The notes under the pieces: generated by a model | The model's database searches: none | Told to the model about the DNA's origin: nothing | The model's input: only the letters and a program-made list of their open reading frames with translations | NCBI GenBank assembly: GCA_963924555.1 | Contig: OZ004593.1 | Span: 4,212,480-4,276,479 of the forward strand | Source of the DNA: Crambe crambe | Lineage: Eukaryota; Porifera; Demospongiae; Poecilosclerida; Crambeidae | DNA: 64,000 nt | Reading direction: 5' to 3' | Translations under genes and position numbers: made by a program | Part shown: positions 1 through 12,500 of the stretch, piece by piece | Layout: each line of letters opens with the position of its first letter | How positions within the stretch are numbered: the stretch's first letter is position 1

Positions 1-310
1 AATGGTTTGAAGTAAAGCTCAAGTCCTAACTGTCAATTGCCGTTTGAGTGCCTTCGTGGACGCTTGACGGCCATAACTCCCGACTGCTTCATCCTATATC
101 TACGATCTTGGTATCTTGAAGCTCTACACAATGGTATCGTTCAAATTGATCAAATTGAAGTAAACCTCAAGTCCTAACTGTCAATTGCTGTTCGAGTGCC
201 TTCGTGGACGACTCAAATTCTCGAACGCTTCGTAGACAGTTTATACACTTTATAGACGCTACATAGACGTTTCGTAGACAACATTTAGAACGCTAGAATG
301 CTTCGTAGAC
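1..310. repeat. Degenerate tandem repeats
   Basis: A block reading AAGTCCTAACTGTCAATTGC and ending in GTGCCTTCGTGGACG occurs near 20-63 and again near 167-211, about 149 bases apart. After it come short imperfect units built on CTTCGTAGAC, to about 310. No open frame of note. Probably the edge of a satellite or an old mobile element that continues left of the window. Confidence 0.6.
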
Positions 311-423
311 ACTGTTGAGAAAAAAACTGTCTTGCTGAGTTGCAGTGGGTGTGGTAAGATTATTTGATAAAGGGTTGTTCTTGACATCTTTAGCCGCGCC
401 CCTTGAAAAAAGTGTGCAAACGA

Positions 424-775
424 GTGAGAGTAAAAACATTTCTTCTATAAATGAAAGAGTGATGTAGGCTTGAGTACATGACTATAAAAAGTACGGAAAC
501 AAGGTGCTGGCTATGTACTGACCCTACATCGCTGCATAGACTGCTCTGCTAATTGTCATAAAAATGACATAAACCCTACATTGCTGCAAGGTGTAGCCAA
601 AAAGGATAGTATGGCAGCAGCAATGTAGGGTTATGTCAATTTTATGACAGTTAGCAGAGCAGTCCATGCAGCGATGTTGGGTCAGTACATAGCCAGCACC
701 TTGTTTCCGTACTTTTTATAGTCATGTACTCAAGCCTACATCACTCTTTCATTAGAAGAAATGTTTTTACTCTCA
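424..775. repeat. Long foldback element (family A)
   Basis: Two arms of about 160 bases are near-perfect reverse complements. The left arm runs 424-596, the right arm about 616-775, and the loop is only about 20 bases. The outer ends read TGAGAGTAAAAACATTTCTT and its complement. The inner arm carries CCCTACATTGCTGC. No coding capacity. The structure matches a palindromic MITE or foldback transposon. The arms differ by only a few bases, so it is fairly young or maintained by arm-to-arm conversion. Confidence 0.85.
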
Positions 776-1019
776 TACATAGTAATAACTAGGGCAATGT
801 GCAACATTATTTATTTACAGCAACCGGGCATGTTTTTCTATTTTTTTTACAGCTGATATTCATTTGTGCTTCATCTAGCTGATCACATGTGGTCGCCTAG
901 CTCTGCTTTACTTTCTGGCTTGTAGTCGTTCTCTCAGCGGTCACGCCAAAAATTAATCCTGGCTTTCTTATTCGACTAGACTGTTGTCTCTGCTTTTACT
1001 TTCTGGCCTTCTTATTATT

Positions 1020-1325
1020 ACAAGTAAAGGAAAAAATATTTATTCTAAATAAAAAAGAGAAGTAGGGATGGCTGTGTGCAGTTCAAAAAAGTTCAGCAAT
1101 AAGAGAGTGAACTTCAGTCAAGTAACCCCTTACCCATCACCAACTACGAGCCAACTATTCCTACTTCATTCCCATGATGAGATAGAATAGTTACCTCGTA
1201 GTTGGTGATGGGTAAGGGGTTACTTGACTGAACTTCACTCTCTTGTCGCTGAACTTTTTTGAACTGCACACAGCCATCCCTACTTCTCTTTTTTATTCAG
1301 AATAAATATTTTTTCCTTTACTTGT
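1020..1325. repeat. Long foldback element (family B, copy 1)
   Basis: The left arm starts ACAAGTAAAGGAAAAAATAT and the right arm ends with its complement. Inside are GAAGTAGGGATGGCTGTGTG and a second inner block around GTAGTTGGTGATGGGTAAGG. The arms are about 140 bases with a short loop near 1165-1185. A rearranged copy lies at 21661-22127. The GTAGGGATG motif near the ends also occurs in the foldbacks at 12.4 and 13.2 kb, which suggests a superfamily sharing terminal signals. Confidence 0.85.
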
Positions 1326-2100
1326 TCATCATCTTTTTTGATATAATGTTCTATTATTTTGTTATAGGCAACTGGATGCTATCAAAGTTAAAAAGTTCAT
1401 GTATTGTAGCTATGTAGTTCATTGCAGATTTCATCACAATATTGTATGAGCCGACTGATCTGGAAGATCTATACAGTTTATAATAAGATTGCCATTGACA
1501 TAATTTTGTATATAATTTTTAAGGCCTTATACCTGATATACTGTTGCATCAAGGGTTGATTCATAACCAGACTAGTGCCTAGGGTTTACGCTCTGAGCAT
1601 CGAGAGACCAACATCAAGAGAGAAAGCCTTGAAGAAAGCTAATGACAGATTCACTAGTCAGTTGCGAGGTCGAAGTCCAAGAATCACGTGTTACGGGGCG
1701 GGGCATAAAAATGTCTGCCTCGTTGTAGGTTGAAAGCTAACAAGTTGGAAAATGACATGCTATTTTTGATTTAAAGGTAAAGGTGTATAGCGCAGTCATT
1801 TCTGAGTAGATTGGTATAAGAATTATAGCATTTGAATGAACCGTTGTTTGATGATGATGATGATGACGATGAACGACTAGATGAAAACGGCGATTTTTGA
1901 AGTTGCTGTAAAATGATACTGCTTTGTTCTCTGCTCTTCATACTTGAGTCCTAGCATGTTGAAGGTGTTCTGTCTTCAAGTTAGGAGTTACTGACTGCAG
2001 GAGGTAAGTATTCTGGAGTTATGAAAGAAAATATCAAGTACTACTCCAATGGAGCATCCGTGCCATCCCTACTTAGAGAGTACTATCGTACTTTCTGATA
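1326..2100 (+). repeat. Duplicated block, copy 1
   Basis: This stretch is repeated in the same orientation at about 22128-22890, with small indels. Shared landmarks include GGCAACTGGATGCTATCAAA, CCTAGGGTTTACRCTCTGAG and CAAGTTAGGAGTT. Both copies follow directly after a family B foldback arm, so arm and block may have moved or been duplicated together. No open frame survives in either copy. Confidence 0.8.
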
Positions 2101-3563
2101 TTCTACTAGACTGTTGTCTCTGCTGTTACTTTCTGATAATCCTGGCTTTGACTAGACTGTTGTCTTTGCTGTTACTTTCTGGTATGTAGTCGATGTTCTC
2201 TCATGTTCTTTGAGTGTTGCCTAGCTATTTAGCTAATCATGGCCTGTAGCATGCACACACCTTGTTGAAATGTTCACTTGTTCATGAATTCGAATTCGCC
2301 TCCATTACTTTCTCGCTGTCTCTTGATCGATTCTCTGAGATTTCTACTTGTTCTGCTGAAATCTATAAAGTGGCTAGGCCTACTCCATTTTTTTTTTCAA
2401 TTGCACATGCATGCAATGTGTTGCGTGGGTGTACATGAACGTGCGGTGTGCTACTATGTACCACAGCACTGCACTTCAGCACTTCAGTGCCGAGGCAAAA
2501 GGCTATAATGCTTACCACAAAGAATTTAGATAAGCCTAGAACCTACAATCTACTTAGATAGTATGTATTCCTGGGGCAGTTTGGAATGTAGACCTAGCAA
2601 TTTCAATGAGTCATGACCTGAAAGTCAGCTCGCTCGGTCTACTCATTCGCTGAGGCCCCTCCCCCAGTAGGTGTAGTTGAGTTGTTGTGGCAATCACAAA
2701 CCAGATTACATGACATTCATGCTCTATATAGCTACTCAGCATAGCTGCTTTCTGCGCCCATTGATTATGACGATCATGTGGCAGAAATATCCAAGGGAAT
2801 ATCCTGATTCTGGGGAAAAATTGGCACATGCACAAACAGTGGATACCAGGCTCTCTTTTTCCCCCGCCCTAGGAAAAAAGAGGCTGGATTCAAGGGTACT
2901 AAGGCCTATGCTTCAAAACTCCGATAAAGCTTAGAGCTTAGACTAAAGAAGAAAGGCTTCAAATGTGCTAAGGCTAGCCATGAAAGTTTCATGCATGGAG
3001 TAGTAGATGAATGTGAAGGCCAGCTTGTACTATCAGGCATTAGTAAGTCAAATATTAGAGTACTGGCAGTCCTATATACTAGGCAAAGGGTTGGGCTAGG
3101 GCTAGATGAATAGGCTTACTATATTTTATTTGTAACTTCCTACCAGCTTTTCACCAAAAACTTGCACGGATATGACCGGAAATGATGTTCACGTTGCAGC
3201 TTTTTTTGTAGAAAATAAAAATGCCAATATCATTTTTCTACTTAGTATTATATGCTATTGCCCCCTTTAAAAATTAACCCTACTTCACTCCTAGGCAGTG
3301 AAGTAGGAATAGTAGTTTTCTAATAATATTATTGCTGTGATTCTTGAGTTTGGTGATGGGTACGGGTAAGGGGTTACTTGACTCACTTATATGCTGAAGG
3401 GGGGGGTGAAGAGTAGGGATTTAAGTCGGGTGATATATATAGGCGTGGTTATTGAAATTAGGAGGGTAGGAGTGATAGGAATGGAGCTAAATTTTATGGC
3501 TATCCCTACTTCACTTTCTATTTAGAAGAAATTTTTTGCACTCATAATAATAATAATATATAG
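2101..3563. other. No supported gene; repeat scraps
   Basis: Positions 2474-2495 hold a degenerate copy of the TTCR-loop hairpin described at 31937. Positions 2505-2570 resemble part of the TTGGCGAG repeat seen at 4676. A 58-codon open stretch from about 2928 ends near a GTAAGT at 3043. It could be an upstream exon of the lipid-transfer-like gene, but its phase does not fit the next exon, so I do not annotate it. Positions 3280-3540 hold short hairpins and fragments with the GTAGGGAT and CCCTACTTC foldback signals, abutting the first exon of that gene. Confidence 0.5.
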
Positions 3564-3564
3564 T

Positions 3565-6500
3565 GATATTCCAACTGGTGAGAAAGGAAAGTTGAAAATG
3601 AGGAGGACCGTTCATGGAAATGATGTCCATGAATATGCATCTCATGCACCGAAAAAGGACATGGATATGGCAAAGGATGAAGAAGTTGAATATGCCTCGG
3701 GGCACTTGGTCCATTCCTCTGGGAACACAACTATGTGGATGGTTGGTGAATCAGCCAATGCAGAAGATGATATTTCATTGTCAAATGCCCTTTTGGCTAG
3801 TGGATCGTTTGATCTCAAACTCCTGTATTGTCATAATGCTACATGGCATGTATTTCGAGCTCAAAAGAGTGTACTTGATGCCAACATAAGAAGTTGCACA
3901 GAAGAAGGTTTGATAGTAAATGTGGATAAAAGTGTGGATGAAAGTGAGTTACTACTAATATTAGAGTATTTTTGTAGCCCATACCTGTGCAGGTTACTAC
4001 AGTTTATTCTAATGTACTTTGTTATGTATTTCTATTAGGAAATAGAGCACTCCAAGAAATGAAGCTATTGAGGAAAAAGTTTCCCTCTGGATCCATTTCA
4101 GGAAGTTTGAGGAAATGCAAGGAAGATAAAGAGACTGATAAGCTTGGTATAATAATATAGCTAGTTAGTTAGCTAATTAGCTAATTACATCAATTTCTAC
4201 CATACTACAGTTGGAAAATTGCAGAAACTGATAAGATTGGAATCGCAATATGGAGTCCTACCAGTCCTACCACCATACACACCTGCCATTAATGAAGTTT
4301 TGGCCTTCGTGGATAATGTAAGATTTTTACAGCTCTATTGTGTTAAGCCACTAAGTAGCACATTTTTACGTAAAAGCTTTTCAAATAATGACCCATATTT
4401 TAAATCACCTATCTAGCAAGCTGAACCTATAGTAGAACTCATACTCAGTGTGAGAGTTTATGCAATTTTGTGGGATACACTTATTTATACAGTGACTCAT
4501 CCTTGGCCAGATCTTTGCCCATAAAAAGATAACTATCAGCACTGGTGTTTACTATGACTAAGTATTATAATGTTCCTGCTAGCTTGTCTTTTCTTTCAGT
4601 TATATTTATAGCATAATAGCCTAACTAAATACTGGTGATTAAATATTGTACATGTAATGGTGCTGACAGTTATCATTGGCGAGTGAAACAAGCTTACCCC
4701 TATTCATGCAAATTGATATTTTGATACATATATCACATTTAATAACATGCGCATAGGTTCATTTGACCTTTGACTCCACAAATGAAACATGCCCACTACA
4801 CTTGGCAACAAACAGCTAGAGCATATTGCTTTCTACAGCATTTTGTCATTGTAGAGGTGCTAGGTGGATTTTAGGCACTTGGCTTTCTCTAAGTGCTTGT
4901 GGTAAGCATTATACAGCCTCCTGTGTATACATGCACCACTGCAATATCGCCAATTGAATATGTTACACCCTAGTTTAATTGGTTCACAGCACCCGTATGG
5001 CCATGGAATCCCTGAATATAGGCCTCAATTTTAGAGTCAACTATAGCAACAAGTGAAGTTGCAAGCACATGGAAGATGGGGTTTGCCTTCCTTATCCACT
5101 TATGATTTTTTGGCTTTTGCAGGTCTCAAACTCAACCAAAGTAGTAGCAGAAGCAGTCTTTATGCTACTGAGTGCTGATGGAAGTCTACAGTCTCAATTG
5201 GTAATAATCTAGATGACCCCACATAGTCCATGGTGTCATATATCTATATCCCAAAGGTTCTATTTAGAGAATTGTAGCCTTGTAATTCATTTAACATCTT
5301 TATTTTATGTGAAACAGCTAGCTAGTTATCAGTGATATACAGTCCAGATATAAACCTACGTATTTTCTTATTATTATAGGCTTTATTGAAAGCTTTGGAC
5401 AATGCAAACAGTACTTCAAAAGCACACACGATCCTTTTGTATATAGCATTTTTGGACTCGGCTAGTCTTGATCTAATTATCAATCTTGAGAATCGTCTAC
5501 ATGAGTCAACTCTACTGTCAAGCCAACTTCTTTTAGTATATGGCAGCCTTGCTTTGAAAGGCACAAAAGAAATTGAACTTCGAATTATAAATTATCTGAG
5601 TGCATTATGCAAGAATATTAGTAACCAATCAGATCCCGATTTATCAAAAAGCATTCTACTAGTACATGCTTTAGGAAATACTGGCTCTAACTCGTCCCTT
5701 GCACTCATTCTCAGCTTTCTTAATTACTCTGTTAAACATCGTGAATCCAAAGAGATGAAACTAGCTGTTATTGATGCTTTGAGCAAGCTTACTGACAATA
5801 CAAATGTCCTAAACAAGCTAGAAGAATTTTTGGTGACTGAAGAATCAGAATCTGAAGAGTACTTTACCGCAGTTTTGGAAACACTGTTTAATGGATTTGA
5901 TTATATAGAAGCTAGCAAATCACAAATGGAGGCCTACATAGGTCACATCCAGGCACATTCCATCTTAGTTTCAATCATAAGGGCTGCTGCCTCAATTAAC
6001 AGTACTGATCTGCACAATATGATGGTTCAATATTTCAGGAAAGTTGGTGCAAAAGACCTATTTTTGGAATTGGTAGGAAGTCAAAGTGCAGCACTTAATG
6101 TCCGTGCCAAGAGGCACTCAAGCGATTGGGACTCAACTTTAAACTCTGACTATAATATTGTTGCTCCATTAGCTAGTCGAAGAAGTGACATATATTCTTT
6201 TTCTCGTCATAATGCATACATCACTTCAAAGAGAATTGGTGTGTCCGATGCCCACATCAAAGTTGCCAGCGGTTATTTTGTAGGCATTAATGAAAATTGT
6301 GATAGAATGAAGAGTTTTGCTAGAAACATTATCAAAGGAACTGTGCTTTCAAGACATACTACAGTGGGTGACATTAGATTTGAGCAAACCACGGAACTTA
6401 CATCAACTACTAATACGTTCGCTTCTTTGTATATTAGAATTGGTTCTAATGTATTATTTGACTCTGAGATACAATTCAATGAAGAATTGTCAAGTCATTG

Positions 6501-9500
6501 CAAGAATGAATCTCGTCATTTATTTCTATTACGAGTCCGTCTTGTCAGCTTCTCTTATCGGATGTTTATATATGTTGGCTTCCTGGACTTTTCAATCGGC
6601 CTTTATGGTAAAGCTACTCTCAATTTTAATATAAATGTTTGTAATGGAAGAATTGAGACTGAAATATCTGGACATTTAGGAGCACTAACACCTTCTGTTA
6701 CAGTATCAATAGATGGAAGTGTGACTGCTAGTCTGGTGGTAAGTACATAGCTATTATCAATAAACATTACTCAGGAAGTAATGAGTTTGAAGAAAGACAC
6801 TAATGATATTATAGCTAGTTTAAAATAAGTAGTTGGAATATTTTAAGTAAGACTGGATGTATTGGATTAGGGTCATTAATCTCAAATTGCATTGCCCAAA
6901 GCTATAGCATCCCACTAGCCTCACTATACAATGGGTGAGAAACAGAAGTTTTTGGCTAGTAGTACTTACTGAAAAGGTAAGAATATATATGTTTAAAAAA
7001 ATCGTACCAAAGAAGCAGCACATAAAACATGTAAATATTGTACACGTTCACACTGAAATTTATAGCTACTTGCAACAGTATAAAATCTATTGCTCTAAAA
7101 TTGCTCCAATGCCAATGAACTAATCCTGAAGGATCTCAGTTATTTTCCTTGTACTTCTCCCTCACTTAAAGTTACCACCCATTGAAGGTCAAACTGTAAG
7201 TTCAATGGTCTTTTAGCAAACAAATCAACTGTGAAAACTTACTCAACATACTCCAGCATTTTAGTATAGCCAAATATAGTGAGTTAGCTAGCTTGCCAAC
7301 CATTACCATGACCTGATATTGACCTTTACCTACTGTCTCTCTTTCTGCTTTATCGCGATTGTTAACTTGCCTGCTAGTGACTTTGTAGCTTCTGTTCTTG
7401 CTATTTAACTTCTTGTAGGCTCTCTTGCTGCCTTTTCAAACGATCATAAAATCTTGACCATCTTGATCTGCTCTCGCTTTTCATGTTAGTTTCTTGCTCC
7501 CTGTACTTTCTCAGACGATTGTTAAGGGTGGTGGCACATCCTGCCCACACATGGTTGCTAAGGGGTCATATCTCCAAAACTACTTGCACCATAGACTTTA
7601 AACTGCACATGGCAGCTTGAGTAATACTACACACACAAAAAAAAAGAAGAAAGGTCAAGTCCTGCAGGTGCTATAACAGTTTTCGAATTCAAACTAAAAA
7701 GCATTACTTCTACCAATCACTGGTTGATTTTTGGTTTTTAGGTTTCTAGCACCACTCTCTAAAAAATTGCAGAAGGGTTTGTTCTTGATTTGCCCTAGGA
7801 ACTTACTTCTGGGAAGTCAAAAAGTTAAATAGCAAATCCTTCTGTAATTTTGTAGAGAGGGCTACTAAGAAGTTTTAGACCAAAAATCAGCCACTTAATT
7901 TCAGTGGTTGGTGCTTTTTATCTCTAAAGAGTAAGACTCATATCACTGTAAGAATTATTTTTAGTGTATATACTGCCTTATAACTCTGAAGTCCATAGCT
8001 ATAGTAATTTTGGAGTTATTAATATTTAATCGCTAGCATGTGCATTGCTATGTGCCACCACCCTTAACTTGCTGCTTTAATAGTTATTTTTCTAGCTGGC
8101 TGAGATGTGCATGCATGACTGTAAGGTCAAGGTCATGTGCATGTGTTTGTGCATGCTACTAATAGGACGTACGTACCATGCATAGTCACCTCCAGCACTG
8201 CACCTCGGCACTTCAGTGCTGAGGCAAAAAAATAATTCATGGCAGTCAGTGTTGTTTTCTGGGGATTTGAGAGGACCAATCTTTGTTTTGCTGTAAAGAC
8301 TATAGTTGAGTATATCAAGAATATAGAGATACAGGGATTATGCAACTGCCATATTTCCCTGCACTAAGAGAATGCTACCACACTCTCTGATAAAAGATCA
8401 CGGTGGCCAATAATTCCTTTTTGCACTTCTACTGTATTTAGAATTTGAATTTAGATCTAATCAATTCTTGAAGCATGACATTATGAACATATGGACATAA
8501 TACCGAGCTCATACTAAGCGACCCAGTCAACAGATAAGCAAACAAACAAATTTGTGATTGTAAGCTTATCTAGTTGATCGCATTTATATTGCTTGGATAC
8601 CAGGGTTACTGGTCAGCTTCAACAAGTATTACTATCACTGACAGTTAAACTCCACCCAACCCTATGCTGAATGGCTTGGGCATAAGACTGCATGCTATTT
8701 AGGTAGCTTTGTATTCTAAGAAGTCCATAATGTGGATTCAAGGAGTAGTATTGAGGGTACTACTTATAAAATTTTTCTGTACGATTTTTAATAGCAAGCT
8801 CCATCAGAAAGAGCATGTAGGGATGATATGGACGCCAAGTGAAAGTCCAGTTCCCCCACTTGGACTTAACAAAAGCTACTGTGAATCCTGCTTACTAGCG
8901 CCTACTACAAACTAGTTCCAGCCATGTTTCTATCTGTACTTGATATGGGGTGTTCCTAATGTGCTGTTATCAACATGAATATCTTCAAGGTATGACAAAT
9001 TGCAGAACAAGTTTCAGGACCAGGGAGCTTACCTGTCAGAAATATGGCTAGCAGATAAGTCGCTGGATTCTGTATTCTTCAACCATATCTCATGCATGAA
9101 CCACTCAAGCTACAGCAAGTATTTCTGGATAAATCCACTCCAAACCTACCAGTTACATTCTTTTCTACTTGTCAATTCCTCAAAAGAGTCGATGTATTTG
9201 ATATTGAATTATCAATATCAATTACATAGCAGGATGACCATTGCTCAAAAAAGTAAGCAAACGGGAGTAGGGATGAAGGAAGAAAAGCTAACTAATGGCT
9301 ATAAAAGCTTAAGCAACATCCACATAGACACATGGTACTATAGAAGCAAATAACATCTATAGCTAGTTCCAGCTAGCTAGTCTACACCACAGCTAACCTT
9401 AGTGCGTGTGCAGCCCCCTGTAAAAATATAGGGATCTTGTCTACTTGATAGATCAATTAAGAAATTTTATGCTGAACAAAGTAGTGAGAATTACAACATA

Positions 9501-12500
9501 AGGTTTGAATGTCGGTGAACTTCATGCAAATGAAAAGACACAACTTATAATATAGTGTTCTCTGCAGCTGTTCAAGCTAAGATATCCATAATGGTTGTTC
9601 TGTAAGTGCAAGTCCAGACCCTTATTCCAGGTCCTCCAGTTGTGTGTCATGTATTCTCATTGGATATAGATTCTCTATTTCATTCACTCCTCTGATGATA
9701 TTCCTCATAGACATCACTAGGGACATGCAAATTATGCTTTTTTTCTTCCCTATTATGCTATGCTCCAATGCCAGAGCCCCTGCCCTATTATGCTCAATAA
9801 AAATGCCTATTATGCCTATAAAATTTGTGATTATTATAAAGTCATCGTTTATTGTACTGTAACATAATTGTAGCCTCTATGTAATCCTCAAGTGAGTTAG
9901 CTTGTTTACTTCCAAATGATGCATTAAGTAAAGAAAAAACTCTCTCTGCAGCAGCAGAAGATGGCTGCAATAAAAGTACTTTTTTTGCAGCCAAGGACCA
10001 TTTAGGTAAAAGAGCTTCATTTCGTTGCCACCATTCCAATTCATCAATTGTTGGTGAAACATCAGCAGCTCTTGCTACATACGCTGGTAATTCTTCCTTT
10101 AATTCAATAATCATATTAGGTTTATTCAAAGCAGGGATGGAAGTCAATGTATCAACATCAGCAGCTGATGGTTGAATATCATTAACTTTGGATGGAGAAA
10201 ATAACCGGGCAGCCTTAAAAGCATTGAGTGGGGATGCAGAATCATCACCAAATTTGTTATTGAAGTATTCAATTCCATCCTTAACACAGTTCATTCCATA
10301 TGACATCCACTGCTGTTGTACAGGTAAATTTCCTGGAGCAAGATGTCGTGCAATAGCAGACATGTTAGGATAGTGAGCAGCTTGAAGTACTGCCCTAACC
10401 TTTCTAATCTCTTCATAAGACCGTAATACTAAAGCTCCATCACCCTCCAAATTATAGGTAGCCTTGATAAAATGCTCACCGACATCAATTACTGCAGCAA
10501 GTTCCATTTGCAAATATGACCGACTATTCACATCTGTTATAATATTCAGTAGTTTTTGGTCGAAGTGCAGGGCCAAGGTCTTGATTTCTGATTAGAAAAG
10601 GCTCGATATCACCAAATTGCAACATCAATTGATTATAAATTTCCCACTGGCTCCACCAGCGAGTTTTACTAAATGAAGCACACTTGCTCCATCCCTCATA
10701 CCAGCAAGAAGAAGATGTGACTTTATACCAAAGGTCACAGATAAGACACTAATGAGTTCTCTCGCTACTTCCTCACCTGTCATACTCTTTGTTAAAATTT
10801 CTAGGCGAACAAGACGTTGCTTGATTTTATAATCTTCAACATAGCGGAGAACAATTGCAAGAACTTCACCTAGCCTTGACGTTCCATCAAAGATCACTGA
10901 AACAAATTTATCCTTAATCTCTTCACGTATCAGTCCTCGTTCTTCATCCAGAATAAAGGGAATAAGGTCTAGCATGTGTCTAGTGTCAGCTAGACGGAGA
11001 GCCTTCTCCTCGAGAATATCCCTCAGAATGTCAAGCTTCCCAATAGGAATTCCTGCTCTCATGAATGCCTTCACAACTTTCACTTGGTATAGCCTCTGAT
11101 TATCAGGAAGAGTTTGCCCAACAGGATTTTTATCTCCATCATATTTCTTTAAAGCAGAAACGAGATTGATGTCCTTTGCTTGCCTGCTATTTAGTTTAGC
11201 TTTGCTCTCCCCATGCTTAACTGACCTTACATGATTGAGGACAGTACTTCTCTTTACAGAGATTGTTTCTCTGCAAGCATTGCAGAAGAGCCTTCCAAGG
11301 GAAATAGATAACTCTTCACTGGGAAATTCTTTTACCCTCTGTGAAGGACTAACTTTTGGTTCCTTCAACCCATGTCGACCGGAAGATTTTTTTTTCCCCT
11401 GTGGGAGGGTTACACTGAATTTTTCTCTTTCTACAAAGCTCAGATTGCTTTGGTGCTTTCAGCTTTTGGAGCAAAGATGTAACTGCAGGTTCTTCACTTG
11501 TAATTTCAACATCTGACTCATCAGAGGAGCTACTTAAATTTTGATTAATACTAGAACTAGCAGAAGCATTGTAGTCAGCCATTTTGCTTGCTATTTTTAA
11601 AACTACTGCAGCTGCAATTTGCAAGCAGATAGCAAGTGGGCTGCTGCTTGTTTGCACTAATATAATTATATGAAATCCAGCCTATTATGCTAGCATTGTG
11701 CTGGCATTAAGGTTCAACCTATTATGCTCAAAACTATGCAAGCATAATTTGCATGTCTCTAGACATCACCATACCACCTCATATACAAAATGAATCCTCA
11801 TTTTCATGTATATCAACGTGTATAAACTAGTCTTCAGGGTGATCAATGTCTGGAGTCTGGACTTCTTTAGACACCTCTCCATTTTGTGTTAGCAGCAGTA
11901 TATATATATCAAACACCCAGGCAGTAATGATTCCACCTTTCTATCTCCTTGTCTTGATATCTTAACTACATGCTAGAAATGTGTGTAATCGTCCAACTGA
12001 GTTATCTTCACTTCTCAGCCAAAGTAGAAAAAGAAATGATGCTTATGTATTCCCCTAAAAATATTATTGATTAACATAAACAGACGAATTCATCGACATC
12101 ATAATGATCACAAAAAATTCTTCTGAAAAAAGGAGGGATGCATGGCCCCTAAATTCAGTAGATGACTGTGCAGCCCCCTAAATTTACATCTTTGTGCAAT
12201 CATGAAAATATGCATGCATAAAATTAATGGTGTTATATATATCTACAAATAAATTTGACTGCTTATTTTGAGGATCCAAGCAATGGGCATAATTATTTTG
12301 TTGTGTCAGTAGAATTACTTCTGTTTGCTGCTTCATTGCTTCCCTTCTATCAGGGAAAAAGCATTTCGTGAAATGAAAAAAGATGTAGGGATGACCACTG
12401 CTCAAAAAAGTAAGGAAATAAGAAGGATGGAAATGGGATCAATCTTTGTTCTGTATATCCAGCCAACAATCCCTACATATACGTACATTACTACACTATA

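Noticed and set aside
2278-2508. Signal-peptide-like hydrophobic frame as first exon of the lipid-transfer-like gene
   Set aside because: Overlaps the dispersed hairpin repeat and has no donor in a phase that fits the next exon.
3043-3048. GTAAGT donor linking an exon at about 2978-3042 to 3564
   Set aside because: The leftover base and the acceptor phase do not add up to a codon, and a foldback fragment lies between.
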